A stretch of DNA of 48,470 nt from Actinotignum schaalii (lineage in GTDB: Bacteria > Actinomycetota > Actinomycetes > Actinomycetales > Actinomycetaceae). Location: positions 1-48,470 of the forward strand of contig NZ_JARBHJ010000014.1 of assembly GCF_028864145.1 (NCBI RefSeq). Direction: 5' to 3'. A program made the translations under genes and the position numbers. Below, in pieces: positions 1-11,705 of this stretch; positions within the stretch are counted from its first letter, which is position 1, and every line of letters begins with the position of its first letter. The notes below the pieces were generated by a model, which was not told the DNA's origin, did not search any database, and worked only from the letters and a program-made list of their open reading frames with translations.

Positions 1-329
1 TCTCAGTCCCAATGTGGCCGGTCACCCTCTCAGGCCGGCTACCCGTCACCGCCTTGGTAGGCCATCACCCCACCAACAAGCTGATAGGCCGCGAGCCCAT
101 CCCCCTTCACATAAAGCTTTCCCAACACACCCATGCGAGCATGCCAGAATATCCGGTATTAGACCCCGTTTCCAAGGCTTATCCCAAAAAGGAGGGCAGG
201 TTACTCACGTATTACTCACCCGTTCGCCACTAATCCACCCACAACAAGTTACAGGCTTCATCGTTCGACTTGCATGTGTTAAGCACGCCGCCAGCGTTCG
301 TCCTGAGCCAGGATCAAACTCTCCACAAA
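1..329 (-). rRNA. 16S ribosomal RNA, 5' portion (partial)
   Basis: The reverse complement contains the universal 5' priming site of bacterial 16S (AGAGTTTGATCCTGGCTCAG, at 303-322), followed by the usual helix sequences including the GGCGTGCTTAACACATGCAA stretch and, near the window edge, the GACTGAGA end of the ~310-330 region. By analogy with E. coli numbering, nucleotide 1 of the mature RNA falls at about 329. Only about the first fifth of the gene is inside the window; the rest lies beyond base 1. The sequence is actinobacterial in character. The apparent open frames across it are not coding. Confidence 0.97.
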
Positions 330-561
330 AAAACAGAGAGCAAGAAAAACAACTAGCTCAAAAAAAACAAAATAAAAACAAGAACAACACACCACCAACA
401 AACAAACCAAACACATACCCGTAAACACGAATACATCCAGTCATTATCATTAGAGTGCTAACTGTCCTCGCACACACCCACACAACCAACACCACACCCA
501 CCAACCAAAAACAAAAAAGCCCTCAGCCAGCACTAGCGCGACATGCTAGTCATGTGAACAA

Positions 562-591
562 AAAATATCACGTAAAAAATAAATAGTCAGA
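562..591 (-). promoter_or_regulatory. Candidate rRNA promoter P2
   Basis: On the minus strand TCTGAC (586-591) and TATTTT (562-567) are separated by 18 nt, in the AT-rich part of the 16S leader. It would be a second promoter nearer to the 16S gene. The boxes are imperfect, so this is weaker than P1. Confidence 0.3.
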
Positions 592-683
592 CACACTATT
601 AAGCATCCAAACACCACGCCCACACCCCACGCACAACCACCCGAAAAAAACCACGGCAATCACACGCAAGAGAAACAATCACA

Positions 684-696
684 CTCAAAAAGAGCA
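684..696 (-). promoter_or_regulatory. boxA-like element in rRNA leader
   Basis: The minus strand reads TGCTCTTTTTGAG, close to the boxA consensus TGCTCTTTAACA used by Nus-factor antitermination of rRNA transcripts. It lies only a few bases after the predicted P1 start, which is unusually close, so the assignment is tentative. Confidence 0.3.
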
Positions 697-704
697 ACCC
701 CGTT

Positions 705-733
705 AGCTTAGCACCACCCAGCCAGGAAACCAA
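705..733 (-). promoter_or_regulatory. Candidate rRNA promoter P1
   Basis: On the minus strand a TTGGTT box (728-733) is followed after exactly 17 nt by TAAGCT (705-710), with a TGC immediately before it as in extended -10 promoters. Transcription would start near 698 and run toward the 16S gene. Shortly downstream (684-696) the transcript reads TGCTCTTTTTGAG, resembling a boxA antitermination element. Inferred from pattern only. Confidence 0.5.
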
Positions 734-941
734 ACCCAGCCCCAGTGAACCACGCCACTCTCAAGGGATCCTGTCACCGCTTACCGGTTTCCCGGGCCTC
801 GGCGACGGATAACAAGCTTACAAGCCCACCACCCAAAACACAAACCACACCAACGAGACACCCACCACACCCCACCCAAACACCCCAAAAAACCAAACAA
901 AACCAGGGAAAACTACATCTCGATAGCCTCGATGGAGACTC

Positions 942-2207
942 CTAGGACTCCTCTACACTTTCGCGAACCGCCTGCGCCACGGCAGCTGCCGCGCGCTCGT
1001 CAAAAGCGGAAACGATGATGTAATCCGGATGAGCATCCTCCCCCACCAGATCAGCAAGGGCCTGCGCTGCGGCCAGCAGCATCGCGTCGCTAACTTCCGT
1101 GGCATGCGCATCGAGTAAACCGCGGAATATCCCCGGGAAAGCCAGCACGTTATTGATCTGGTTGGGGTAATCCGAACGGCCGGTTGCTACCACCGCGGCG
1201 TGTTCGCGCGCTATTTCGGGGGCAATTTCCGGGGTGGGATTGGCCAGGGCGAAAACGATGGCGTTATCAGCCATGGTGTCCAGAGCTGCGCCGTCGAGAA
1301 TATTCGGGCCGGAAACGCCAATAAAAACATTCGCACCGCGCAGAGCCCCACGCACATCGCCGTCGATCTGGCGGGGATTGGTGCGGGCCGCAACCCAGGC
1401 ATGCCCCGGGTTGGTTTCGCTCCGGAACGGCCCGAGCGTTCCGGAGCGGTCCACGGCAACGATATCCCGCACCCCGTATTCGAGGAGCAAGCGGATAATC
1501 GCGGTGCCAGCGGCACCGATTCCGCATACCACGACGCGCGCGTCGGACGGCCGCTTCCCCACTACGCGTAGTGCCGTCATGAGGGCGGCCAGCACCACAA
1601 CCGCGGTGCCGTGTTGATCGTCGTGGAAGACTGGGATATCAAGTTCCGCACGCAGGCGTTTCTCGATCTCGAAGCAGCGCGGGGCGGAGATATCTTCCAG
1701 ATTGATACCGGCATACGCGGGCGCGATGGCTCGTACCGCAGCGATGATTTCCTCGGTATCCGTGGTATCTAGGGGTACCGGCCAGGCGTCCACCCCGGCG
1801 AAACGCTTGAAAAGCGCGGCCTTGCCTTCCATCACGGGAAGAGAAGCGAGCGGCCCGATATCGCCCAGGCCGAGCACCGCAGTTCCGTCTGTCACTACCG
1901 CCACGGTATTGGATTTCACCGTGTAGCGGCGGGCCAGTTCCGGTTCGGCGTGAATTGCTTCGCACACTCGCGCCACCCCGGGCGTATATACCCGAGCCAG
2001 GTCTTCCCGGTTGTTGATAGCGGCGGTCGCGTGAGTTTCGAGTTTTCCACCTTCGTGGGCCGCGAAAATCTCACGTTCGGAGGGCGGGGGCGCGAACTGC
2101 GCGGCTCCGTCAGTTCGTGCAGCGCCTCCAGTGCGCGCGGCTCCGTTAGCTCGCGCGGCTCCGCCCGGTTCCGACAGTCCGTCCGTACCTGCTTGTGTTC
2201 GCGCCAC
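942..2207 (-). CDS. NAD(P)-dependent malic enzyme (oxaloacetate-decarboxylating)
   Basis: Converts malate to pyruvate and CO2 with reduction of NAD(P), linking the TCA cycle to pyruvate. The protein matches the short bacterial malic enzyme type (about 400 aa): an N-terminal malic domain with YTVKSNTVAVVTDGTAVLGLGDIG and EDISAPRCFEIE, then a Rossmann NAD-binding domain with VVCGIGAAGTA. Start choice: the frame is open to 2303, which would overlap gatB, but the ATG at 2222 has no ribosome site. Its own codons read AAGGAGG, placed 5 nt before an in-frame GTG at 2207, so I take that GTG (421 aa). The first ~45 residues are a low-complexity Gly-Ala-Arg-Thr repeat (GGAAR/TDGAA units) not typical of the family. 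It lies 52 nt downstream of gatB and is probably co-transcribed with gatCAB. Confidence 0.9.
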   Translation of the reverse strand: MARTQAGTDGLSEPGGAARANGAARTGGAARTDGAAQFAPPPSEREIFAAHEGGKLETHATAAINNREDLARVYTPGVARVCEAIHAEPELARRYTVKSNTVAVVTDGTAVLGLGDIGPLASLPVMEGKAALFKRFAGVDAWPVPLDTTDTEEIIAAVRAIAPAYAGINLEDISAPRCFEIEKRLRAELDIPVFHDDQHGTAVVVLAALMTALRVVGKRPSDARVVVCGIGAAGTAIIRLLLEYGVRDIVAVDRSGTLGPFRSETNPGHAWVAARTNPRQIDGDVRGALRGANVFIGVSGPNILDGAALDTMADNAIVFALANPTPEIAPEIAREHAAVVATGRSDYPNQINNVLAFPGIFRGLLDAHATEVSDAMLLAAAQALADLVGEDAHPDYIIVSAFDERAAAAVAQAVRESVEES

Positions 2208-2259
2208 CTGCGCCTCCTTCATGAGATATTTCGGGCCCTTACCGGCATACCACCGGGTA

Positions 2260-3759
2260 CTACTGCGCGCCGGCACGCTCCATAATGAGAGCGCGCACGG
2301 CACCGGCGTCGGCCTTACCGTGGGTCGCCTTCATCACGGCACCGATAATTGCACCGGCAGCCTGCACCTTTCCACCGCGAATTTTTTCGACGACGTCGGG
2401 ATTAGCAGCCAGTGCCTCATCCACGGCCTTCTCCAGGGCCCCGCTATCGGAAACGATCTCCAGGTTACGTGCGGCAACAACTTCCTCCGGGCTGCCTTCC
2501 CCGGCGAGGACTCCCGCCAGCGCCTGGCGCCCCAGTTTGTCATTGAGGCGCCCGCTCTGGATGAGTCCGTCCAGCTCGGCCACCGCGGCCGGAGTAATGG
2601 GTGCATCCTCGAGTTCGACGTCGTTATCCTTGGCGTAGCGGGCGATATCGCCCATCCACCACTTGCGGGCTCCGGCGGGCGTTGCCCCGGCCCGCACAGT
2701 GGCGTCTACCAGATCCACCGCGCCAGCGTTAATAAGATCGCGCAATTCCTCCGGGGAAAGTTCCCATTCCTCGGTAATGCGGGCGCGCTTCGCGGCCGGC
2801 AATTCGGGCAGCCCCGCACGCACCTTCTCCACGTAATCCGGAGTGCAGATCACCGGGACCAAATCCGGTTCAGGGAAGTAGCGGTAGTCATCCGCGTCGG
2901 ACTTCACGCGCCCGGCGATGGTGCCCTGGATTTCTTCCTTGTAATGGCGCGTTTCCTGGAGGATCGTGCCACCGGCAGCCAAGATCGCCGCCTGGCGGGA
3001 AATCTCGTAGCGAATGGTGTTTTCAATACCGCGGAAGGAATTGACATTCTTCGTTTCGGTACGGGTACCGAAAGGAGCATCCGGGCTTTCCCGCAGGGAG
3101 ACATTGACATCCGCGCGAATATTTCCGCGCTCCATCCGCCCCTCGGAAATGCCGAGCGCCCGCACCAGTTCACGGATCCCGCGCACGTAGGCGCCGGCGA
3201 TCTCCGGGGCGTTCTTCCCCACCCCGGTAGCCGGGTCGGAAACGATCTCAATGAGCGGCACGCCGGAACGGTTGTAATCCACCAGCGAGTAGCGCGCCCC
3301 CTGCAGGCGCCCATCCGCCCCACCCACGTGGGTGTTCTTCCCGGCATCTTCTTCCAGATGCGCGTGTTCAATGGGGAAACGGTAGGGCGTGCCGTCCGCC
3401 AGCTCAATATCCAGATAGCCGCCCAGGATAATCGGCTGGGCGTTCTGGGTGATCTGGTAGGCCTTGGGCAGATCCGGGTAGAAGTAGTTCTTACGTTCGA
3501 AACGCGAGAGCTCGTTAATGCGGGAATTGAGGGCCAGGCCCAGCTTCACCGCGTATTCCACCGCCGCCTCATTGACCACCGGGAGCGAACCGGGAAGCCC
3601 GAGGGAAACCGGCTGCACATCGGTATTGGGTTCGGCACCGAAAGCCACCGGGGCGGCGTCGAAAATCTTGGTTTGTGTGGACAGTTCGACGTGTACTTCC
3701 AACCCGATCACCGGGTCGAAACGCGCGACGGCGTCCTCGTAATTCATGAGTTCATCCAT
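2260..3759 (-). CDS. gatB: Asp-tRNA(Asn)/Glu-tRNA(Gln) amidotransferase subunit B
   Basis: GatB is the kinase and tRNA-binding subunit of the GatCAB complex, which activates Glu on mischarged tRNA-Gln (or Asp on tRNA-Asn) and amidates it. At 499 aa it has the usual length. Visible hallmarks are the N-terminal [20 protein letters not shown] block, the [17 protein letters not shown] motif, the [17 protein letters not shown] stretch, and the C-terminal YqeY-like tail domain (about residues 350-499) ending in [16 protein letters not shown]. The ATG at 3759 lies 3 nt after the gatA stop, and the end of gatA (GGGAGGAATAA) supplies the ribosome site. The first two codons allow alternative ATGs nearby without changing the domain. 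Confidence 0.97.
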   Translation of the reverse strand: MDELMNYEDAVARFDPVIGLEVHVELSTQTKIFDAAPVAFGAEPNTDVQPVSLGLPGSLPVVNEAAVEYAVKLGLALNSRINELSRFERKNYFYPDLPKAYQITQNAQPIILGGYLDIELADGTPYRFPIEHAHLEEDAGKNTHVGGADGRLQGARYSLVDYNRSGVPLIEIVSDPATGVGKNAPEIAGAYVRGIRELVRALGISEGRMERGNIRADVNVSLRESPDAPFGTRTETKNVNSFRGIENTIRYEISRQAAILAAGGTILQETRHYKEEIQGTIAGRVKSDADDYRYFPEPDLVPVICTPDYVEKVRAGLPELPAAKRARITEEWELSPEELRDLINAGAVDLVDATVRAGATPAGARKWWMGDIARYAKDNDVELEDAPITPAAVAELDGLIQSGRLNDKLGRQALAGVLAGEGSPEEVVAARNLEIVSDSGALEKAVDEALAANPDVVEKIRGGKVQAAGAIIGAVMKATHGKADAGAVRALIMERAGAQ

Positions 3760-3762
3760 GCT

Positions 3763-5292
3763 TTATTCCTCCCAATCCCGCGCGGGGCAGGCAGCGGGGA
3801 CGTTGTGTCCAAGCGCAGTATCGATGGCCGCGGCCACCCGGTACATGAGGGCATCGGCTCGGGCCGGGCTGAGAATCTGCAAGCCTACCGGGAGCCCTTC
3901 CGAAAGCCCGGCCGGCAGCGAAATACCCGGGATTCCAGCCAGGTTGGCGGGAATGGTGGCGATGTCGTTGAGGTACATGGCCAGCGGATCGTTCGTTTTC
4001 GAGCCGAAGGGGAAAGCCACCGTGGGCGACGTGGGCGAAACGATCACGTGACACCGGGAGAAAGCCTGCTCCAAGTCACGCTGCACCAGGGTGCGGACCC
4101 GCAGCGCCGCGCCGTAGAACGCATCGAAGTTTCCGGCGGAGAGCACGTGGGTGCCCAAAATAATGCGCCGCTTGACTTCCTCACCGAAACCGGCCGCGCG
4201 GGTAGCGCGCATCACGGTTTCCGCGGTGACCGGCCCCTCTTCGGGTTCCACCCGCAGGCCGTAGCGCATCCCGTCAAAACGGGCCAGGTTGGAGGAGACT
4301 TCGGCGGGCATAATGAGATAGTAGGCGGCCAGCGAGTAGTGGAAACTGGGGCAGGAAAGCTCCACCGTTTCCGCGCCGAGTTCGCGCATGCGCGCCACCG
4401 CGTTTTCGAAAGCTTCAAGCACGCCGGGCGCGTAGCCTTCCCCGTGCATTTCTTCCACGAGGCCCACCTTGAGGCCCGCGAGCGGCCGCTCCGGATCCGC
4501 GCCAGCACCTTCCCAGCTCCCGGCTTCGCCGTGGCAGGCCGCCACCAGGCCGGAAGGAGTTTCGGGAAGCGAGGTGGAATCGTGGGGATCGTGCCCGCTG
4601 AGCAGCTCCTGGAGCAGCGCGGCATCTTCCACGGTGCGGGTCACCGGCCCGATCTGGTCCAGCGAGGACGCCATAGCGATGAGGCCGAAGCGCGAAACCG
4701 CCCCGTAGGTGGGCTTGGCACCCACCGTTCCGGTTACCGCGGCAGGCTGGCGGATCGAGCCGCCGGTATCAGAACCGAGGGCGAGCGGCACCATGAAGGC
4801 ACCGACGGCCGCGGCGCTGCCGCCACCCGAACCACCCGGGATTCGATCCAGATCCCAGGGGTTGCGCGAGGGTCCGAAAGCGGAATGTTCCGTGGAGGAA
4901 CCCATCGCGAATTCGTCCATATTGGTCTTGCCCACGATAGGGAGCCGGGCTTCTTTAATTTTTACGACGACGCTCGCATCGTACGGCGGGCGCCACCCGG
5001 CCAAGATTTTCGAGGCCGCGGTGGTGGGAATCCCGCGGGTGCAAATATTGTCCTTCACCGCGATGGGAATACCGGCAAGCGGGTGGAGTTCCACGCCTTC
5101 CGCGCGGGCGGCATCCACCCCGCGGGCAACCTCCAGGGCGCCTTCCCGATCCACGTAGAGGAAAGCATTGACCTTGGGGTTGAGCGCCTCAATGCGATCC
5201 AAGCAGGCGGTGGTGAGTTCGACGGAGGTGATGGCCCCCGCGCGCAGCAGCGCGGAGAGTTCCGCGGCAGATTTCAGCAACAAGCTATTCAT
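3763..5292 (-). CDS. gatA: Asp-tRNA(Asn)/Glu-tRNA(Gln) amidotransferase subunit A
   Basis: GatA is the amidase subunit: it hydrolyses glutamine and channels ammonia to GatB. The 509-aa protein is a full-length amidase-signature enzyme. Lys in [20 protein letters not shown], the Gly/Ser-rich loop [14 protein letters not shown] and the [12 protein letters not shown] block give the Ser-cisSer-Lys catalytic triad. A ~20-residue segment around residues 270-290 ([18 protein letters not shown]) looks like a lineage insert. The start ATG follows directly on the gatC stop (TAAATG), with GGAGG at the end of gatC, so translation is coupled. The presence of gatCAB implies that Gln-tRNA (and perhaps Asn-tRNA) is made by transamidation. 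Confidence 0.97.
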   Translation of the reverse strand: MNSLLLKSAAELSALLRAGAITSVELTTACLDRIEALNPKVNAFLYVDREGALEVARGVDAARAEGVELHPLAGIPIAVKDNICTRGIPTTAASKILAGWRPPYDASVVVKIKEARLPIVGKTNMDEFAMGSSTEHSAFGPSRNPWDLDRIPGGSGGGSAAAVGAFMVPLALGSDTGGSIRQPAAVTGTVGAKPTYGAVSRFGLIAMASSLDQIGPVTRTVEDAALLQELLSGHDPHDSTSLPETPSGLVAACHGEAGSWEGAGADPERPLAGLKVGLVEEMHGEGYAPGVLEAFENAVARMRELGAETVELSCPSFHYSLAAYYLIMPAEVSSNLARFDGMRYGLRVEPEEGPVTAETVMRATRAAGFGEEVKRRIILGTHVLSAGNFDAFYGAALRVRTLVQRDLEQAFSRCHVIVSPTSPTVAFPFGSKTNDPLAMYLNDIATIPANLAGIPGISLPAGLSEGLPVGLQILSPARADALMYRVAAAIDTALGHNVPAACPARDWEE

Positions 5293-5589
5293 TTATTCCT
5301 CCCCCATAATGCGCGGGACGAGGAACTTACCTTCTTCGGCGGCCGGGGCCGCGGCGAGGACTTCCTCACGATCAAGAGTTTCCCCCGGAACATCGGGGCG
5401 TTTGACATTGGCCAGCGGGAGCGGATTGTAGGTAAAGGGAATATCCGGCGTAACAACTTCGGATACCGCTTTCACTGCATCCTCGATGACGGAAAGTTCA
5501 CCGGCCATTTTTTCGGCCTCGGCATCCGTCAGGGCGATGCGGGACAGGTCCGCTAGGCGCGCTACCTCTTCCTTAGAAAATGACGACAT
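5293..5589 (-). CDS. gatC: Asp-tRNA(Asn)/Glu-tRNA(Gln) amidotransferase subunit C
   Basis: The 98-aa protein has the GatC pattern: an N-terminal helix beginning FSKEEVARLADLSRIALTDAE, a linker, and the C-terminal RPDVPGETLDREEVLAAAPA segment that wraps around GatA. It stabilises the GatAB complex. It is the first gene of gatCAB(-malic enzyme). The sequence upstream of its ATG has no Shine-Dalgarno motif, and a TAGACT box ends 6 nt before the ATG, so a leaderless transcript is likely. Only 55 bp separate it from the divergent gene at 5645. Confidence 0.95.
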   Translation of the reverse strand: MSSFSKEEVARLADLSRIALTDAEAEKMAGELSVIEDAVKAVSEVVTPDIPFTYNPLPLANVKRPDVPGETLDREEVLAAAPAAEEGKFLVPRIMGEE

Positions 5590-5606
5590 GGCTCAAGTCT
5601 ACGCGG

Positions 5607-5637
5607 TTGCACCGCGCGATGGCGCACCGTCTACAAT
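5607..5637 (+). promoter_or_regulatory. Candidate promoter giving a leaderless transcript
   Basis: TTGCAC (5607-5612) and TACAAT (5632-5637) are separated by 19 nt. The -10 box ends 7 nt before the ATG at 5645, so RNA would start at or next to the start codon. No ribosome site is present, which agrees with leaderless translation, common in actinobacteria. Confidence 0.45.
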
Positions 5638-5644
5638 TGGCGCT

Positions 5645-6886
5645 ATGACTGAGTGGACTTCGCGCCGAGTGCTGCGCACTGCGGGCATGCTCGCGGCCGC
5701 GGCGCCGCTGGCCGCCGCGGGCGCCGTCGTCGTTGTAGATGAAATGCGCAAGCGCCGCACCCCACCGGTCAATTCTTATCCGCACCTGCCCCCGCAAGAG
5801 GTGCAGGTCGGGCGCGACCACGCGATGCTCTATACGGGTGCTGCGGATGTGTACCGCGCCATGCTCGCTGATATTAATAATGCGCGGGATCATATTTATT
5901 TCGAGTGGTTTATTGTCAAGGCGGACCATGTTGGGCACCGTTTTCGCGATGCGCTCATCGCCGCGGCCCACCGCGGGGTGCAGGTGCACGTACTGCTGGA
6001 CACCTGGGGCAATCTCAACCAACCGCCCTCCTTCCGGCACCCGCCGCGCATCGCGAACCTGCACTGGATGAATTTCCCGCTGGTGCGCACCGGTATCCTC
6101 ACCGGGCGTTCGCGCGACAAGGGGCGCGATCACCGCAAGATCCTGACCGTGGACGGGCGGGTCGGCTACGTGGGCGGCTACAATATCGGCGGCCTGTACG
6201 TGACCGAATGGCGCGATACCCACCTGCGTGTGGAGGGACCCGCGGTATGGGAGCTGGACGTGGCTTTTGTGGACATGTGGAATGCCTACCGTAAACGCGA
6301 CCATCCCACCCTCCGCCGCGCGCTCACCCACCATTGGGATTCGCGCATGCGGGCGGTCACAAATTCCCCCGCGCATAATACTTATCCTATTTCTTCGCTG
6401 TATTTAGATGCGCTGGCGCGCTCTTCGCAGCGGGCTTGGATCACCATGGGCTATTTCATTCCCGATGCGCCCATGCTCGATGCACTGACCAACGCGGCCG
6501 AACGCGGGGTGGACGTGCGGATTCTTATCCCGCAGTACTCCAATCATATTTATACGGACTGGGTGGGGCGGCCGCATTACGAGCGGCTGCTGCGTGCCGG
6601 GGTGCGTATTTTCCTCTACCAGGACGCCATGATTCACGCGAAAACCATGACGATGGATTCCACCTGGTCCACCGTGGGCACCGCGAATATTGACCGACTC
6701 TCCCTGCGGGGGAATTTCGAAATTAATATGTCGATTCACGACGCCGGTTTCGCGGCCGTCATGGAGAAGATTTTTGAATTCGACCTGCGCAATACCCGCG
6801 AGCTCACCCTGGAGGAATGGGATAAGCGCGGTGCGCTGGCGCGGGTAACAGAAAAGGTGATGGCTCCGCTGGCGCCGCTGCTGTAA
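5645..6886 (+). CDS. Phospholipase D-family protein, cardiolipin synthase-like
   Basis: This 413-aa protein has two HKD motifs, HRKILTVD (about residue 165) and HAKTMTMD (about residue 330), each followed by the typical Gly-x-x-N(I) segment (GGYNIG, GTANID). These are the catalytic sites of the phospholipase D superfamily, and the spacing fits a bacterial cardiolipin synthase that condenses phosphatidylglycerol. One hydrophobic N-terminal segment (LAAAAPLAAAGAVVVVDE) should anchor it in the membrane with the catalytic domain behind it, fewer membrane helices than E. coli ClsA. The frame is open upstream but the extra part lies over gatC; ATG 5645 fits the promoter. It could also be another PLD-family phosphatidyltransferase or a phospholipase. 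Confidence 0.85.
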   Translation: MTEWTSRRVLRTAGMLAAAAPLAAAGAVVVVDEMRKRRTPPVNSYPHLPPQEVQVGRDHAMLYTGAADVYRAMLADINNARDHIYFEWFIVKADHVGHRFRDALIAAAHRGVQVHVLLDTWGNLNQPPSFRHPPRIANLHWMNFPLVRTGILTGRSRDKGRDHRKILTVDGRVGYVGGYNIGGLYVTEWRDTHLRVEGPAVWELDVAFVDMWNAYRKRDHPTLRRALTHHWDSRMRAVTNSPAHNTYPISSLYLDALARSSQRAWITMGYFIPDAPMLDALTNAAERGVDVRILIPQYSNHIYTDWVGRPHYERLLRAGVRIFLYQDAMIHAKTMTMDSTWSTVGTANIDRLSLRGNFEINMSIHDAGFAAVMEKIFEFDLRNTRELTLEEWDKRGALARVTEKVMAPLAPLL

Positions 6887-6901
6887 CGGCGCGGCGGGAA
6901 A

Positions 6902-9460
<2,559 letters not shown>

Positions 9461-9664
9461 TCAAACCCGCAGCGCACGGCGGGCCGCCCATAGTCGTTTA
9501 AGCCTGGAATAACAAGAGAGAACTTCGAAAAGCGCGGGCCTTGAAATATCACACCGGTGGACTCTTTACCGCGGCGCTGCTCTTTGCCAAGATATATGGG
9601 TCTCACATGCAGCTATCCCGCAGGAGCGGGAATACCCCGCGAGTGGCGGGGAAAAGGAGGATTC

Positions 9665-9925
9665 ATGGATTGGCGTTCGCATGCCGCGTGCCTGACGGAA
9701 GACCCGGAACTTTTCTTCCCGATTGGTAGTTCGGCCTCGGCCCTGGCCCAGACGGATCGGGCGAAGCGAGTATGCCAGGAATGTACCGTCCGTGAAGACT
9801 GCCTCAGCTACGCGCTCGAACACAACCAGGATTCCGGCGTGTGGGGTGGCACCTCTGAAGATGAACGCCGCCGGCTGCGCCGCCGCACCGCCCGCGCGCG
9901 GCGAGTGCGCGAACTTGCCTCCTAA
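9665..9925 (+). CDS. whiB1: WhiB1-type iron-sulfur transcription factor
   Basis: Small (86 aa) actinobacterial regulator that binds a 4Fe-4S cluster and the sigma-A region 4. The four cluster cysteines are Cys9, Cys37, Cys40 and Cys46 (CxxC within VCQEC). The GVWGG turn and the basic C-terminal tail RRRLRRRTARARR are present. The opening MDWRSHAACL and the DPELFFPIG block match WhiB1 better than other WhiB classes. ATG 9665 has a strong AAAGGAGG ribosome site. The gene lies convergently beside a PdtaS-type kinase, the same arrangement as whiB1-pdtaS (Rv3219-Rv3220c) in mycobacteria, which supports the assignment. WhiB1 is a NO-responsive essential regulator there. Confidence 0.93.
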   Translation: MDWRSHAACLTEDPELFFPIGSSASALAQTDRAKRVCQECTVREDCLSYALEHNQDSGVWGGTSEDERRRLRRRTARARRVRELAS

Positions 9926-9970
9926 GGCGAACCGCCCCGGAGTACCGCTAGGCTGAATCACAAGCCCCGC

Positions 9971-10011
9971 ATGGCGAGGTTCCGCGAATCACGATCGCGA
10001 GACCTCGCCAT
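9971..10011. terminator. Bidirectional hairpin between whiB1 and pdtaS
   Basis: Perfect 10-bp inverted repeat ATGGCGAGGT (9971-9980) and its complement (10002-10011), with a nested CGCGA/TCGCG pair (9983-9987 and 9995-9999). It sits between the two convergent genes and is followed by TTGTTT on the plus strand. Confidence 0.65.
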
Positions 10012-10097
10012 TGTTTATCGGGAATCCGGGGCGAAATTACCCCTGCCGGCAGAGCGCCGTCGTCGTATTTAATCTTCCAGCACGCTGGGAACGGAAA

Positions 10098-11555
10098 CTA
10101 TTTTTCATCCGTGGGAGGCAGCCCGGCCGTCACGTTAATAGTGAGCGTCACGGTGGTACCACCGCCGGGGCGGGCCTCCCATTTAATGGTGCCGTGCAAT
10201 TCGCCTTCCACCATGGTGCGCACAATCCGAGTACCCAGGCCCTGCTTGACGCCGGTGGTGGGCACGCCCACGCCGTCGTCGCTCACCTGCACCGTGAGGA
10301 CATCGCCCGCGCGCTCCGCACTCACCACAATATGTCCGCCGTGCGGCAGCCCGTGCTCCACCGCGTTGGAGACCAGTTCGTTGAGGACAACTGCCAGGCG
10401 GGTGGCAGTATTCGCGTCCACCATTCCGAATTCGCCGCGCACCTCGGAGGAAACGCGCACATCCGTGGAGGCGATATCGGTAGCCATGGTGATAAGCGGG
10501 GTGAGGACTTCGGAAAAGTCCACGATTTCATCGACCGTTTGCGACAGGATCTGGTGGACGAGGGCGATGGTTTCCACGCGGCGCTGCGCCTCGGAAAGCA
10601 CCTCGATGACTTTTTTGTCGTCCGCGCGGCGCGCCTGCATCCGCAACAGCGCGGAAACTGTCTGCAGATTGTTTTTCACGCGATGGTTAATTTCGCGGAT
10701 CGTGGTGTCTTTGCTGACCAGTTCCAATTCGCGCCGGCGCAGCTCGCTAATATCGCGCGACAGCACGACGGCGCCCACGTGCTTGCCGTCCTTCCACAAC
10801 GGCACCGCCCGCAGGGAAAGCACCGCCCCGCGTAATTCCAGTTCCGTCATCCACGGGGCGCGCCCGAGCAGCACCACCGGCAGCGCATCATCCAGGCGGG
10901 TTTCCGCGTCAATACTTGAGGTGATTTGCTCGGCCAGCAGCTGGCCTTCAAACGTGGACCGGATCCCAAGCCGATGCAGATTAGATACCGCATTCGGGCT
11001 ATTGAAAATCACCGCACCATCAGCATCGATATGGGTGAAACCGTCCGTGACGCGCGGAGCACCGTGGCGGAAACCGCTCGGGGTACCCTCCATCGGGAAC
11101 AGACCCTGGGTGACCATATCGAGAAGCTGCTCTTCAATTTCCTCATAGGAAGAATGGCGCAGCACCGTTTCTTTGCGCGAGCGCTGGGAATACACCAGGG
11201 CGAGGACCGCGAAAGGATCCTCCCCCGCCCGGCGCACCGGATAACCTTCGTAACGCAGGCCGTGAATATAGACGGTGCCGCGCTGCCCGGTGGCAATAAT
11301 CTCCCGGAATTTCTCCGAATCGGCCGGATCGAACGTCATATTGACCACGTCGTTATCCAGCGCGGTGGCATTGGTGGCCGGGCGGCAGGCCGCCGCGATA
11401 ATAAAGCGTTCATCCTGGAGCGGGGTGACGAGCACGAGATCAGCGAAGGAGAAATCGGAGATTAACTGCCAGTCCCCCACCAGCTGATGCAACCATTCGC
11501 GTTGCGAAGCGGAGAGCGTTTGGGACCGTTCCAAGATATGACCGAGAGATGGCAT
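10098..11555 (-). CDS. pdtaS: PdtaS-type cytoplasmic sensor histidine kinase
   Basis: The 485-aa protein has an N-terminal GAF-like sensor (about 1-150), a PAS domain (about 165-275, ending GAVVLSRDISELRRRE), and a HisKA_2/HATPase_c kinase core. The phospho-accepting His is His291 in REINHRVKNNLQ. The N-box is NELVSNAVEHGL, the G1 box DDGVG and the G2 box GLGTRIV. There are no membrane segments, so it acts in the cytoplasm. In mycobacteria PdtaS phosphorylates PdtaR, an ANTAR antiterminator that binds RNA; no pdtaR is in this window. Upstream of the ATG, AGGGG lies very close to the start and a TACTCT box ends 7 nt before it, so the leader may be absent or very short. Confidence 0.92.
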   Translation of the reverse strand: MPSLGHILERSQTLSASQREWLHQLVGDWQLISDFSFADLVLVTPLQDERFIIAAACRPATNATALDNDVVNMTFDPADSEKFREIIATGQRGTVYIHGLRYEGYPVRRAGEDPFAVLALVYSQRSRKETVLRHSSYEEIEEQLLDMVTQGLFPMEGTPSGFRHGAPRVTDGFTHIDADGAVIFNSPNAVSNLHRLGIRSTFEGQLLAEQITSSIDAETRLDDALPVVLLGRAPWMTELELRGAVLSLRAVPLWKDGKHVGAVVLSRDISELRRRELELVSKDTTIREINHRVKNNLQTVSALLRMQARRADDKKVIEVLSEAQRRVETIALVHQILSQTVDEIVDFSEVLTPLITMATDIASTDVRVSSEVRGEFGMVDANTATRLAVVLNELVSNAVEHGLPHGGHIVVSAERAGDVLTVQVSDDGVGVPTTGVKQGLGTRIVRTMVEGELHGTIKWEARPGGGTTVTLTINVTAGLPPTDEK

Positions 11556-11705
11556 ACCCCTAAGAGTAGTCGCTCACGCGAGTACACTAGTAGTTCCGCG
11601 TTAGTTATATTCACGGCAGTGCGAGGGCCGGGCTGCGCCGGCGGTGGAGGCCGGGTGGGGCGGTGCCGCGCTGCGTCGTCGTTCTATCCACGAAGGGAAG
11701 CCCGC

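Larger units (their letters stand above)
330..941 (-). other. rRNA operon leader and promoter region
   Basis: No gene is visible between the end of the malic enzyme gene and the 16S gene. The plus strand is extremely poor in G and rich in A and C for most of this stretch, so the transcribed rRNA leader is rich in T/U and G. Two candidate promoters facing the 16S gene are listed separately. A short inverted repeat, ACATG-N5-CATGT, lies at 541-555. A GC-rich island at about 749-825 interrupts the bias and has no recognised function. On the minus strand T-rich runs follow the malic enzyme stop codon, but I see no convincing terminator hairpin, so read-through from the upstream gene into rrn is possible. 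Confidence 0.7.

Noticed and set aside
1-941. tRNA genes or 5S/23S in the rRNA region
   Set aside because: Only the 16S 5' end and its leader are inside the window; no cloverleaf sequence seen.
2131-5556. Very long plus-strand open frame opposite gatB and gatA
   Set aside because: It is the mirror of strongly conserved gatCAB genes in high-GC DNA; no start with ribosome site and no recognisable domain.
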